Source: Bauldia sp.
GTDB taxonomy: Bacteria; Pseudomonadota; Alphaproteobacteria; Rhizobiales; Kaistiaceae
DNA: 6,543 bases
Assembly: GCA_020442095.1 (NCBI GenBank)
Contig: JAGRKY010000194.1
Span: 396 to 6,938, forward strand
Reading direction: 5' to 3'
In this document: in pieces, positions 1-5,695 of the stretch
Position numbering within the stretch: the first letter of the stretch is position 1
How the letters are laid out: each line of letters begins with the position of its first letter
The notes under the pieces: model-generated
What the model was told of the DNA's origin: nothing
Seen by the model: only the letters and a program-made list of their open reading frames with translations
Database searches by the model: none
Translations under genes and position numbers: made by a program

Positions 1-957
1 CCGCTGCCGGGCGTCACGATCGACGAGAAGCGCATTGTTTCCTCGACCGGCGCGCTGGCGCTCGACGCCGTGCCGAAGCGACTGGTCGTGGTCGGCGCCG
101 GGGTGATCGGCCTCGAGCTCGGGTCGGTCTGGCGGCGGCTTGGCAGCGAGGTGACGGTCGTCGAGTTCCTCGACCGCATCCTGCCGGGCCTCGACGGCGA
201 GGTGGCGAAGCAGTCGCAGCGCGTCCTTGCCAGGCAGGGGATGGCCTTCAAGCTCGCCAGCAAGGTCGCCGCGGTGGACGATTCCGGCGACACGCTGAAG
301 GTGACCATCGAGCCGGCCGCCGGCGGCGATGCCGAAATACTGGAGGCCGACGTCGTGCTGGTTTCGATCGGCCGGCGCCCCTTTACAGAGGGGCTCGGGC
401 TGGCCGAGGCCGGGGTCGCCATGGACGAGCGCGGCCGGGTCGCGGTCGACGCGCATTTCCGGACGAATGTCGAGGGGGTCTACGCGATCGGCGACGTGAT
501 CCGCGGCCCGATGCTCGCCCACAAGGCGGAGGACGAGGGCGTCGCGGTCGCCGAGATCGTCGCCGGACAGGCGGGGCATGTGAACTACGACGTCATCCCC
601 AACGTCGTCTACACCCATCCCGAGATCGCTTCGGTCGGCAAGACCGAGGAGGAGCTGAAGGCCGCCGGCATCGAATATCGCGCCGGCAAGTTCCCCTTCT
701 CGGCCAACGGCCGGGCGCGGGTGATGCTGGAGAAGGACGGCTTCGTGAAGGTGCTCGCGGACGCGAAGACCGACCGGGTGCTCGGCGTCCATATCGTCGG
801 CCCCTTTGCCGGCGAGCTGATCGCGGAAGGCGCGGTGCTGATGGAATTCGCCGGCGCGGCGGAGGATCTCGGCCGGGTCTGCCACGCCCATCCGACCCTG
901 TCGGAGGCGGTGAAGGAAGCGGCGCTCGCCGCGTGGTTCAAGCCGATCCACATCTAG
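1..957 (+). CDS. lpdA: Dihydrolipoamide dehydrogenase (E3), C-terminal part
   Basis: This flavoprotein reoxidises the dihydrolipoyl arm of 2-oxoacid dehydrogenase complexes (pyruvate, 2-oxoglutarate or branched-chain), passing electrons to NAD+ in the cytoplasm. The frame is open from base 1 and gives 318 residues; the family is about 465 long, so the N-terminal FAD part with the CxxxxC redox disulfide lies upstream. Visible residues 30-39 hold the NAD-binding Rossmann motif ([10 protein letters not shown]). Around 161-166 is the second FAD motif, VYAIGDV. The C-terminal interface domain carries the catalytic His-Glu pair in HAHPTLSE (His297, Glu302). The GTG at 70 is internal, because homologous sequence ([19 protein letters not shown]) continues upstream of it. 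The hairpin at 997-1026 probably ends the transcript. In this group lpdA usually closes a sucAB or pdh operon, so those genes are expected upstream (inference). No second lpd-like gene is visible to tell which complex it serves. Confidence 0.97.
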   Translation, partial: PLPGVTIDEKRIVSSTGALALDAVPKRLVVVGAGVIGLELGSVWRRLGSEVTVVEFLDRILPGLDGEVAKQSQRVLARQGMAFKLASKVAAVDDSGDTLKVTIEPAAGGDAEILEADVVLVSIGRRPFTEGLGLAEAGVAMDERGRVAVDAHFRTNVEGVYAIGDVIRGPMLAHKAEDEGVAVAEIVAGQAGHVNYDVIPNVVYTHPEIASVGKTEEELKAAGIEYRAGKFPFSANGRARVMLEKDGFVKVLADAKTDRVLGVHIVGPFAGELIAEGAVLMEFAGAAEDLGRVCHAHPTLSEAVKEAALAAWFKPIHI

Positions 958-996
958 GCGCACCGGCTGCCAAGCCTCGCGCTGCCCTCGAATGCA

Positions 997-1026
997 GAAA
1001 GCGCCGGCGTTTCCGTCGGCGCTTTC
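997..1026. terminator. Bidirectional intrinsic terminator between lpdA and the 79-aa gene
   Basis: A 13-base stem (GAAAGCGCCGGCG, 997-1009) pairs with CGTCGGCGCTTTC (1014-1026) across a TTTC loop, with a single G-T pair. Both ends of the stem are A/T runs (GAAA and TTTC), so each strand reads a GC-rich stem ending in a short T run. It lies 39 bases after the lpdA stop and 28 bases after the stop of the convergent minus-strand gene. The T tract is short, so termination efficiency is uncertain. Confidence 0.7.
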
Positions 1027-1054
1027 CACGTCAAACAGTGGAGTCAGGTCGTAC

Positions 1055-1294
1055 TTAGTTGGCCCCGGAGTCGGGGGCCTCTTCCGGCTTGCGCGGCACG
1101 ATCGCCTCGTCGCCGAGTTCGGCAATCACCACCGGGTCGACGCTGGAAGCGGGGAGGGTGGCCTCCTGCTCGACCGGTGTTGCGGATGCGGTGACGTGGG
1201 TCTTGTGCCATTCGCAGGCCGAGGCAGCCACACCGGCACCGGCAAGGATACCGACGGCGGCAGCCAAGGTGATGGAGGCGGATACGAGTCTCAT
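1055..1294 (-). CDS. Small exported protein of unknown function (79 aa)
   Basis: I do not recognise a named family. The protein starts MRLVSASITLAAAVGILAGAGVAASACEWHKT: a short basic n-region, an alanine/glycine-rich hydrophobic stretch (about residues 5-22) and a probable signal peptidase I site at the ASA motif just before CEWHKTHV. The mature part is only about 50 residues, polar and acidic, ending in a proline-rich tail. It has one cysteine, right after the cleavage region; the upstream residues ASA are not a good lipobox, so I favour a soluble periplasmic protein over a lipoprotein. Small proteins with an N-terminal CE(W/F)HK-type motif after the signal peptide occur in Rhizobiales (recollection, unchecked). 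The ATG at 1294 is chosen over an in-frame start at 1408 because it has a strong ribosome-binding site and gives a proper signal peptide. The gene is convergent with lpdA. Confidence 0.8.
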   Translation of the reverse strand: MRLVSASITLAAAVGILAGAGVAASACEWHKTHVTASATPVEQEATLPASSVDPVVIAELGDEAIVPRKPEEAPDSGAN

Positions 1295-1301
1295 CGGATT
1301 C

Positions 1302-1307
1302 CCTCCT
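1302..1307 (-). promoter_or_regulatory. Ribosome-binding site fixing the start of the 79-aa gene
   Basis: The minus strand reads AGGAGG, 7 bases before the ATG at 1294. This is a full Shine-Dalgarno match at ideal spacing. It decides against the in-frame start about 114 bases further upstream, whose extra N-terminal residues look like untranslated leader. Confidence 0.85.
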
Positions 1308-1444
1308 TCTGCGAGCGATCGATCAGCGACCGATCTGCGGCCAAGCCTACACCATCGGGCCGCCACTGCCGGCCTGTTCACAACGATTTGATCGGCCGCC
1401 GATAGCACCAGCCAGCGGCGTCTCGCAGCCTCTCATGAGCGGCG

Positions 1445-2410
1445 TCAGCGGCGCCTGGAGTCGGCGAGAGTGAACCAGCCGACGCCGGCAAGCACCAGGG
1501 CGGTTCCCGCGACGTCGACCAGGGTCAGCGGTTCGCCGAGGATCGCGACGGCAAGCAGGATGGTCATGACCGGAGAAAGGGTGCCGATCGTCGCGTTGGC
1601 CTGGGCCGAGATGCGATGCAGCGCCGCGTTGAGGAAGAAGGACGGGATCACTGTCGCACCAATGGCGATAAGCAGAGCGTAAGCGTTGAGGACCGGCGAC
1701 ACGATGAGGTCCCGCGCCGGGTGGGTCAGGAAGAACTGGGCGAAGGCGCCGACCGCCGCACCGCTCATGGCGATGCAGGTGAAGAGCCGCGGGCCGATTG
1801 TCGCGATAAGACCCTTGGCAAAAAGCTGGTACATCGCGAAGGAGATCGCGGCGAGGAGGATGAATCCCGCGCCGATCGCGATGTCGTGGCCGTCGCTGAC
1901 GACCTTCTCGCCGAAGATGACGGCAAGGCCGGCATAGCTGACGCCGATCGCCAGCACCGCCCGGAGCCGGATCGGCTGGCGGAAGAACATCGCGCCGAAG
2001 ACCACGACGAAGAGCGGATAGGTGAAGAGGATCAGCCGCTCGAACTGGGCGGAGATATATTCGAGGCCGAGGAAGTCGGTGTAGCTGGCGAACCAGTAGC
2101 CGAGCAGGCCGACGCCGGCCGCCATGACGACCTCCCGCAGCGCCGGCAGAGGCTTGCCGGTGCGCCGCCGGTCGCGGATCGAGAGCCAGCCGATTCCGAG
2201 GTAGAAGGGAAGGGCGAAGCCCATCCGCAGCGCGAGCAGGGTCTCGGCGTCGATGGATTCGGCATAGGCGAGCTTGATGATCACCGCCTTGGTCGAAAAG
2301 AGCAGGGCGCCCACCGCCGCGAAGACGTAGCCCATCCGGACATAGCCCGGGCCCGGCGCCGCCTCCGCGGCCGGGATCGCCGAAGTCGCTGGTTGTGTGG
2401 TCACGGCCAT
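1445..2410 (-). CDS. EamA/DMT-superfamily transporter, 10 TM
   Basis: This is an inner-membrane permease of the drug/metabolite transporter superfamily, probably exporting or importing a small metabolite; the substrate cannot be read from sequence. The 321 residues are typical of the family. After a polar, proline/alanine-rich N-tail (1-24) come two EamA repeats of about five helices each, roughly residues 25-165 and 175-315. The second repeat ends in the hallmark block ANATIGTLSPVMTILLAV followed by GEPLTLVDVAGTALVLAGV (about 271-310). The C-terminus is a basic tail (DSRRR) likely in the cytoplasm. The ATG at 2410 is preferred over an in-frame TTG at 2428, which has no Shine-Dalgarno sequence and adds only MGKRSK; ATG 2410 itself has just a weak GGGAAAG about 10 bases upstream. 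The 79-aa gene lies downstream on the same strand, 150 bases away, so co-transcription is possible but not shown. Confidence 0.93.
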   Translation of the reverse strand: MAVTTQPATSAIPAAEAAPGPGYVRMGYVFAAVGALLFSTKAVIIKLAYAESIDAETLLALRMGFALPFYLGIGWLSIRDRRRTGKPLPALREVVMAAGVGLLGYWFASYTDFLGLEYISAQFERLILFTYPLFVVVFGAMFFRQPIRLRAVLAIGVSYAGLAVIFGEKVVSDGHDIAIGAGFILLAAISFAMYQLFAKGLIATIGPRLFTCIAMSGAAVGAFAQFFLTHPARDLIVSPVLNAYALLIAIGATVIPSFFLNAALHRISAQANATIGTLSPVMTILLAVAILGEPLTLVDVAGTALVLAGVGWFTLADSRRR

Positions 2411-2470
2411 TTTCGATCGCTTTCCCAATAAGGTCGGCGGCTGAGGCGATCGCGGCGATGTCGGATGAGA

Positions 2471-2496
2471 CCGGCGCGAAGTCCTTCGCGCGCCGG
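2471..2496. other. Hairpin upstream of the DMT transporter start
   Basis: CCGGCGCGAA (2471-2480) and TTCGCG...CCGG (2485-2496) form about 10 base pairs around a GTCC loop, with a 2-base bulge. It lies 61-86 bases upstream of the transporter ATG, probably in its 5' leader. No T tract follows on either strand, so it is not an evident terminator. It could be an RNA structure, an operator or a chance GC-rich inverted repeat. Confidence 0.4.
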
Positions 2497-2618
2497 CCGG
2501 TCGTCAGTCAATCAGACGCCGTCCCCGTCGCGCGTGGCGCGAAGGCGAATAAGCCAAAGGTATTTCGGGGCCGTCGACATGGCGGACTGTCTAGCACGAT
2601 CGGCGGCGGCTGCCACAG

Positions 2619-2706
2619 AAAAAAGGGGCCCGCGAAAGCGGGCCCCAGTCTGGGTCAGGGAGGAGAGAGAATGAAGGCGGAGGGGGGAGGAGCGCCCTCA
2701 TTCGCG
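2619..2706 (-). ncRNA. Putative suhB/alpha-r14/'cuckoo'-type small RNA with two CUCCUCCC motifs
   Basis: Read on the minus strand, the region has three parts in order. First is a hairpin with an 11-base stem, GAATGAGGGCG (2703-2693) pairing with CGCCTTCATTC (2679-2669) with one G-U pair, around a 13-base loop containing CUCCUCCC. Second is a single-stranded linker (2668-2647) with another CUCCUCCC at 2665-2658. Third is a perfect 9-bp stem GGGGCCCGC/GCGGGCCCC with a UUUC loop (2646-2625) followed by six U (2624-2619), a textbook intrinsic terminator. This matches what is known of alphaproteobacterial anti-Shine-Dalgarno small RNAs (suhB motif, alpha-r14, CcsR/cuckoo family), which are usually Hfq-bound trans-acting repressors of translation. 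The exact subfamily is not resolved. The 5' end is estimated from a CTATTG hexamer at 2717-2712. It lies between xerC and the transporter gene; no DUF1127 gene, a common neighbour of CcsR RNAs, is present. Confidence 0.75.
2625..2646 (-). terminator. Intrinsic terminator of the small RNA
   Basis: A perfect 9-bp all-G/C stem with a tetraloop is followed on the minus strand by TTTTTT (2624-2619). On the plus strand the flank is not T-rich, so it acts for minus-strand transcripts only. It would stop the small RNA and any xerC read-through before the transporter gene. Confidence 0.88.
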
Positions 2707-2711
2707 GACGA

Positions 2712-2717
2712 CAATAG
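2712..2717 (-). promoter_or_regulatory. Possible -10 element of the small RNA
   Basis: CTATTG resembles the alphaproteobacterial -10 (CTATAT) and sits 9 bases before the first stem of the small RNA. No convincing -35 lies 16-18 bases upstream. That space is instead taken by the imperfect palindrome at 2724-2748. Confidence 0.35.
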
Positions 2718-2723
2718 GGGGCG

Positions 2724-2748
2724 GGCGCTGAAGCCGGCCTGAAGCGCC
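2724..2748. promoter_or_regulatory. Imperfect palindrome upstream of the small RNA
   Basis: On the plus strand GGCGCT (2724-2729) and AGCGCC (2743-2748) flank a central GCCGGC palindrome. It lies between the xerC stop and the candidate small-RNA -10 and covers the -35 position. It could be an operator or an RNA hairpin in the xerC 3' untranslated region. No T tract follows it on the minus strand. Confidence 0.35.
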
Positions 2749-2792
2749 GGTTCATCGGACATTCAGCGAAAAACGGCGGTTTCCCGGCGGTT

Positions 2793-3749
2793 TCAGGCCC
2801 GGGGATGGGCGGCGTTGAAGGCGGCCATCAGGCGGTCGGTGTCGACTTCGGTATAGACCTGGGTCGTCGACAGGCTGGCGTGGCCGAGGAGTTCCTGGAT
2901 TCCCCTGAGATCTCCGCCATTTGCGAGGAGATGCGTGGCGAAGGAATGGCGGAGCGCATGGGGGGTGGCGGTGTCCGGCAGTCCCAGGGCGGAACGGAGC
3001 TTCGCCATCGCGCGCTGGACGATACGCGGATTGAGACGGTCGCCGCGGGCGCCGAGGAACAGCGGCGAATCGGAACCGGGCGCATAGGGACAGAGCGCCT
3101 GGTAGCGCGCGATCGCCGCGGTGACCGCCGGCAGGACCGGCACGATCCGCTGCTTTCCACCCTTGCCGGTGATGCGGAGCGCGTCATGGGCGCTTCGCGG
3201 CGCTTCGCTCCGTTTCAGCGACAGCGCCTCGGAGATGCGCAAGCCACAGCCGTAGAGGAGGGCGAAGATCGCCGTGTTCCGCGCCGCGATCCACGGCTCC
3301 TCGTCGAGCGCATCATCGAGCGAGACGACCCGCGAGGCGGCCTCGGGCGGCAGCGGACGGGGCAGGGAACGCTTCTGGGCGGGGGGGCGGACGGCGCGGA
3401 ACGGCGCGCCCGTGGCCGTCCCGTCCCGCTCGAGGAACCGGATCAGCGATCGCACCCCGGCGATGCCCCGGGCGATGGTCCGCGACCCGGCGCCGGCGTT
3501 CCTGCGGGCAGCGAGGAAGGCGCGGATGTCGGTGACGCGGATGTCGGCGAGGTCGGCAAGCCGCACCGGTTCGCCGAGGTGACCGGCGAGGAAGGAGAGG
3601 AACTGCTCGACGTCGCGCGAATAGGCCTCGACGGTCTTCGCCGCCAGTCGCCGTTCGTGGGCGAGATGCCGCCGCCAGCGCTCGACCGCCTTGAGGAGGT
3701 CGGGCCGGGCAATGACCAGCGGTGCGTCGACGGGTTTCGCTTTCACCAT
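2793..3749 (-). CDS. xerC: Tyrosine recombinase XerC
   Basis: XerC acts with XerD at dif to resolve chromosome dimers before cell division. The 318 residues match the family's usual length. The N-terminal SAM-like core-binding domain covers about residues 17-110 (VERWRRHLAHERRLAAKTVEAY). The catalytic domain carries every expected residue: Arg171 in GLRISEAL, Lys196 in TGKGGKQR, His264 and Arg267 in HALRHSFATH, His290 in LLGHASLSTT, and the nucleophile Tyr299 in QVYTEVD. XerC is favoured over XerD from overall similarity as I recall it; a misassignment between these paralogues is possible. The ATG at 3749 is chosen although no Shine-Dalgarno sequence precedes it. The open frame continues far upstream, but that stretch is antisense to the amidohydrolase and encodes low-complexity Arg/Ala sequence. 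A CtrA-type box lies 23 bases upstream, and the gene diverges from the amidohydrolase. Confidence 0.94.
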   Translation of the reverse strand: MVKAKPVDAPLVIARPDLLKAVERWRRHLAHERRLAAKTVEAYSRDVEQFLSFLAGHLGEPVRLADLADIRVTDIRAFLAARRNAGAGSRTIARGIAGVRSLIRFLERDGTATGAPFRAVRPPAQKRSLPRPLPPEAASRVVSLDDALDEEPWIAARNTAIFALLYGCGLRISEALSLKRSEAPRSAHDALRITGKGGKQRIVPVLPAVTAAIARYQALCPYAPGSDSPLFLGARGDRLNPRIVQRAMAKLRSALGLPDTATPHALRHSFATHLLANGGDLRGIQELLGHASLSTTQVYTEVDTDRLMAAFNAAHPRA

Positions 3750-3772
3750 CCGACGATACCGCGCCCGGCCGG

Positions 3773-3788
3773 TTAACGGAGGGTTAAC
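3773..3788. promoter_or_regulatory. CtrA-type binding site (TTAA-N7-TTAAC)
   Basis: TTAA (3773-3776), seven bases, then TTAAC (3784-3788) is an exact match to the full alphaproteobacterial CtrA consensus. Because both halves are GTTAAC, the minus strand also reads TTAA-N7-TTAAC. The site lies 23 bases from the xerC ATG and 99 bases from the amidohydrolase ATG, in their shared divergent spacer. CtrA is the cell-cycle response regulator of this class. At this distance it would cover the -35 region of an xerC promoter, so it could activate or repress xerC (inference). Confidence 0.7.
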
Positions 3789-3887
3789 ACGCTTCCCTCC
3801 GGTGGTCGGCGCGCGACACTTCCCATCGCCGGGCGGGCGTGACAGGCTGCGGAAAACGACAGACAAACACGTCGGGGAGGAAATGAG

Positions 3888-5201
3888 ATGACGCAAATTT
3901 CGCTCACCAACGCGCGGGTGATTGACGGCTCGGGCGCCGAGCCCTTCACCGCGACGATCGACATCGCCGACGACCGCATCGTCGCGGTGCGTCGCGACGG
4001 GCAGCCCGGCAACGGCATGGGCGGGAGCGGAACCGAGGTCATCGACTGCGCCGGCCGCACGGTGATGCCCGGCCTCACCGAGGCCCACTGCCACATCTCC
4101 TTCGACAACATCGTGTCGATGGAAGCGGTGGTGGCGACCCAGCCGGAAGACCATTCGCTGATCTCGCTGAAGAACGCGCAGATGCTGATGGAGCGCGGAT
4201 TCACCAGCCTCTACAGCGCCGCCGCGGCGAAGCCCCGGCTCGACGTCGCGGTCCGCAACGCAATCGACAGCGGCATGTTTCCGGGCCCGCGAATCCGCGC
4301 CGCGAGCCAGGAGATATCGCCCTCCGGCAATCTCGGCGACATCGACAATAACTACCTGCAGCTTCCGCGCAGCCTCGCCTTCGCGATCACCGCCGACGGC
4401 GTCGACGAATTCACCAAGGCGGCGCGGCTCGCTGCCCGCGACGGCGTCGACAACATCAAGATCAACGTCTCGGGCGACCGCGACTGGGGGCATATGCATG
4501 CCGACGACACGACGACGGTGATCGCCGAGGAGGAGGTCGCCGCGGTGGTCGCGGTCGCGGGGCCGCGCAAGCTGATGGTCTCGGCTCATTGCACGAGCTC
4601 CGAGGGCGTCAAGATATGCGTCCGCCAGGGGGTGCAGGTCGTCTACCACGCGGTCCATGCCGACGAGGAGGCGCGCGACATGCTGGAGGCGGCGAAGGAC
4701 CGCGTCTTCGTCGCGCCGGCCCTCGGCCTGCCGCTGACCATGCTGCGCGAGGCGGCCGACTACGGCATCAAGTGGCCGGCCGAGCGCTACGCCAATCTCG
4801 AGAAGGAGCTCGCGACGACGCAGGCCTGCATGCGCGACCTCCACCGGCGCGGCGTGCGGGTGCTGCCCGGCGGCGACTACGGCGCCTTCGTCACCAACCC
4901 GATCGGGACCAACGCCCGCGACCTCGAACATTTCGTCGACTTCCTCGGCTTCTCGCCGATGGAGGTCCTCATCGCGGCGACGAAGCATGGCGGCGCGATG
5001 ATGCAGCGCGGCGACGAACTCGGCCAGATCCGCGAAGGGTTCCTCGCCGACCTGCTGGTCGTCGACGGCGACCCGCTCGCCGACATCCGCCTGCTGCAGG
5101 ACGCCGACCGCATCGAGGCGGTGATGATCGGCGGCCGGCTGGTCAAGGACCGGCTGGCGGAGGCGCGGCGGGGCGTGGAGCGAAGGGTGGCGGCGGAGTA
5201 G
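3888..5201 (+). CDS. Metal-dependent amidohydrolase family protein
   Basis: This is a cytoplasmic hydrolase of the amidohydrolase superfamily, in the imidazolonepropionase/prolidase-like group that cleaves amide or peptide bonds in small substrates; the true substrate is unknown. The 437 residues have no signal peptide. The order is: an N-terminal beta-sandwich part (about 1-60), the metal-binding HCH motif at 67-69, a likely carboxylated Lys191 in NIKINVSG, His234 in SAHCTS, His254 in VYHAVHADEE, and Asp330 in LPGGDYGAF. The C-terminal part returns to the beta-sandwich with FLADLLVVDGDPLADI. All metal ligands are present, so it should be active. The usual GTD around the last Asp reads GGD here. 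GGAGG sits 6 bases before the ATG at 3888, fixing the start over an out-of-frame ATG at 3883. It is divergent from xerC and appears monocistronic. Confidence 0.93.
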   Translation: MTQISLTNARVIDGSGAEPFTATIDIADDRIVAVRRDGQPGNGMGGSGTEVIDCAGRTVMPGLTEAHCHISFDNIVSMEAVVATQPEDHSLISLKNAQMLMERGFTSLYSAAAAKPRLDVAVRNAIDSGMFPGPRIRAASQEISPSGNLGDIDNNYLQLPRSLAFAITADGVDEFTKAARLAARDGVDNIKINVSGDRDWGHMHADDTTTVIAEEEVAAVVAVAGPRKLMVSAHCTSSEGVKICVRQGVQVVYHAVHADEEARDMLEAAKDRVFVAPALGLPLTMLREAADYGIKWPAERYANLEKELATTQACMRDLHRRGVRVLPGGDYGAFVTNPIGTNARDLEHFVDFLGFSPMEVLIAATKHGGAMMQRGDELGQIREGFLADLLVVDGDPLADIRLLQDADRIEAVMIGGRLVKDRLAEARRGVERRVAAE

Positions 5202-5254
5202 GGAGCGGCGTGAGTTCGCCTGGGCAGGTTTGCGCGCGACGCCCAGCGCCAATA

Positions 5255-5328
5255 CCCCTCTCCCCGTTTCTCTAGGCTCACCTTCGGCTCGCCAAGAGAA
5301 ACGGCGCTCTCCCACAAGGGGCGAGGGG
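5255..5328. repeat. Imperfect palindromic intergenic element
   Basis: Outer arms CCCCTC (5255-5260) and GAGGGG (5323-5328) enclose a perfect 10-bp stem, CCGTTTCTCT (5264-5273) with AGAGAAACGG (5295-5304). After an A-A mismatch the stem continues 3 bp (GGC/GCC) around a CACCTTCGGCTC-like apex. It starts 53 bases after the amidohydrolase stop, so it may also act as a 3' stabiliser or terminator. CCCCTCTCCCCGTTTCTCT-type elements are, from memory, dispersed in Rhizobiales genomes. Confidence 0.6.
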
Positions 5329-5338
5329 AAGCGGTGCG

Positions 5339-5383
5339 TCCTTCGAGGCTCGATCGCTTTTGCGATCGAGCACCTCAGGATGA
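5339..5383 (+). repeat. REP-like palindromic repeat, short form
   Basis: TCCTTCGAGG, then a perfect 10-bp hairpin GCTCGATCGC-TTTT-GCGATCGAGC (5348-5371), then ACCTCAGGATGA. The ends are imperfect inverted repeats (CCTTCGAGG against CCTCAGGA). It matches the dispersed CCTTCGAG...CTCAGGATGA palindromes known between genes in Rhizobiales. The downstream flank CGGGGTTAGT is shared with the copy at 6133. Confidence 0.7.
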
Positions 5384-5394
5384 CGGGGTTAGTA

Positions 5395-5449
5395 GCGCTT
5401 TGCGATCGAGCACCCTCGGGTCAAGCCCGAGGGTGGGCTCTCAGGATGA
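5395..5449 (+). repeat. REP-like palindromic repeat, long form lacking its left arm
   Basis: This copy begins in the loop of hairpin 1 (CTTTGCGATCGAGC), so the left arm is missing. It continues with a second, perfect 10-bp hairpin, CACCCTCGGG-TCAAG-CCCGAGGGTG (5411-5435), and ends GGCTCTCAGGATGA. The segment TTTGCGATCGAGCACC directly repeats that of the short form 41 bases upstream, which suggests tandem duplication followed by a deletion. Confidence 0.7.
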
Positions 5450-5695
5450 GGGGGGTGGTGATGGGCGATCGAGTGCCGGAGGACGGTGTCTCCGAGAGCG
5501 GTAGGGTCGGCGAGACCCATGCCTTTGATGGCTGCCGGCAGGGTCCGCTCCCGCACCCGCGGGCCGGAAATATTCTAGCAGGGGTGACCGTCGCCAAATA
5601 ATATCCGCGATTGTCGCGCGGCGACTGCGCACGGCCATTGTCGCAGGTGGACCCGAGGGCCGCTGGCCGGCGGCGATTGGTTTTAGGAGATCAGC

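Larger units (their letters stand above)
5202..5695. other. 494-base non-coding interval rich in palindromic repeats
   Basis: No frame here has coding-like composition. The left part (5255-5449) consists of the palindromic repeats listed separately. The right part (about 5460-5690) shows no gene or clear promoter. It does contain ATTGTCGC twice (5610-5617 and 5637-5644), an AT-rich patch near 5595-5604, and the Shine-Dalgarno sequence of the next gene. Confidence 0.6.

Noticed and set aside
70..72. GTG as a start for a short flavoprotein
   Set aside because: E3-like sequence continues in frame to base 1, so the gene is simply cut by the window edge.
1295..1408. N-terminal extension of the 79-aa protein to a start at 1408
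   Set aside because: The extension would bury the signal peptide and ignores the strong AGGAGG before the ATG at 1294.
1616..2431. Long plus-strand frame opposite the transporter
   Set aside because: Its product is charged Arg/Glu/Asp/Gly-rich low-complexity sequence, a shadow of the real membrane-protein gene on the other strand.
2512..2580. 22-codon minus-strand reading frame (ATG at 2580, MSTAPKYLWLIRLRATRDGD...) upstream of the transporter, a possible leader peptide
   Set aside because: No good ribosome-binding site, mixed third-position bias, and no run of a regulatory amino acid. It cannot be told from chance.
2770..2795. Twin GAAACCGCCG repeats followed by TTTTT at the xerC stop, considered as a terminator
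   Set aside because: The two units are direct, not inverted, repeats and form no stable stem before the T run.
4589..5275. Plus-strand frame rich in Arg, Pro and Gly inside the amidohydrolase gene
   Set aside because: A frame-shifted shadow of a complete, motif-rich gene; there is no sign of a real frameshift.
3750..5315. Long open frame continuing upstream of xerC on the minus strand, which could suggest an 840-residue fusion protein
   Set aside because: It lies wholly antisense to the well-supported amidohydrolase and encodes Arg/Ala/Asp/His-rich sequence with no family resemblance. XerC is complete from 3749.
5339..5449. Closely spaced repeats considered as a CRISPR array
   Set aside because: Only two imperfect palindromic units with no regular spacer, and a related copy lies elsewhere; this is a REP-like family.
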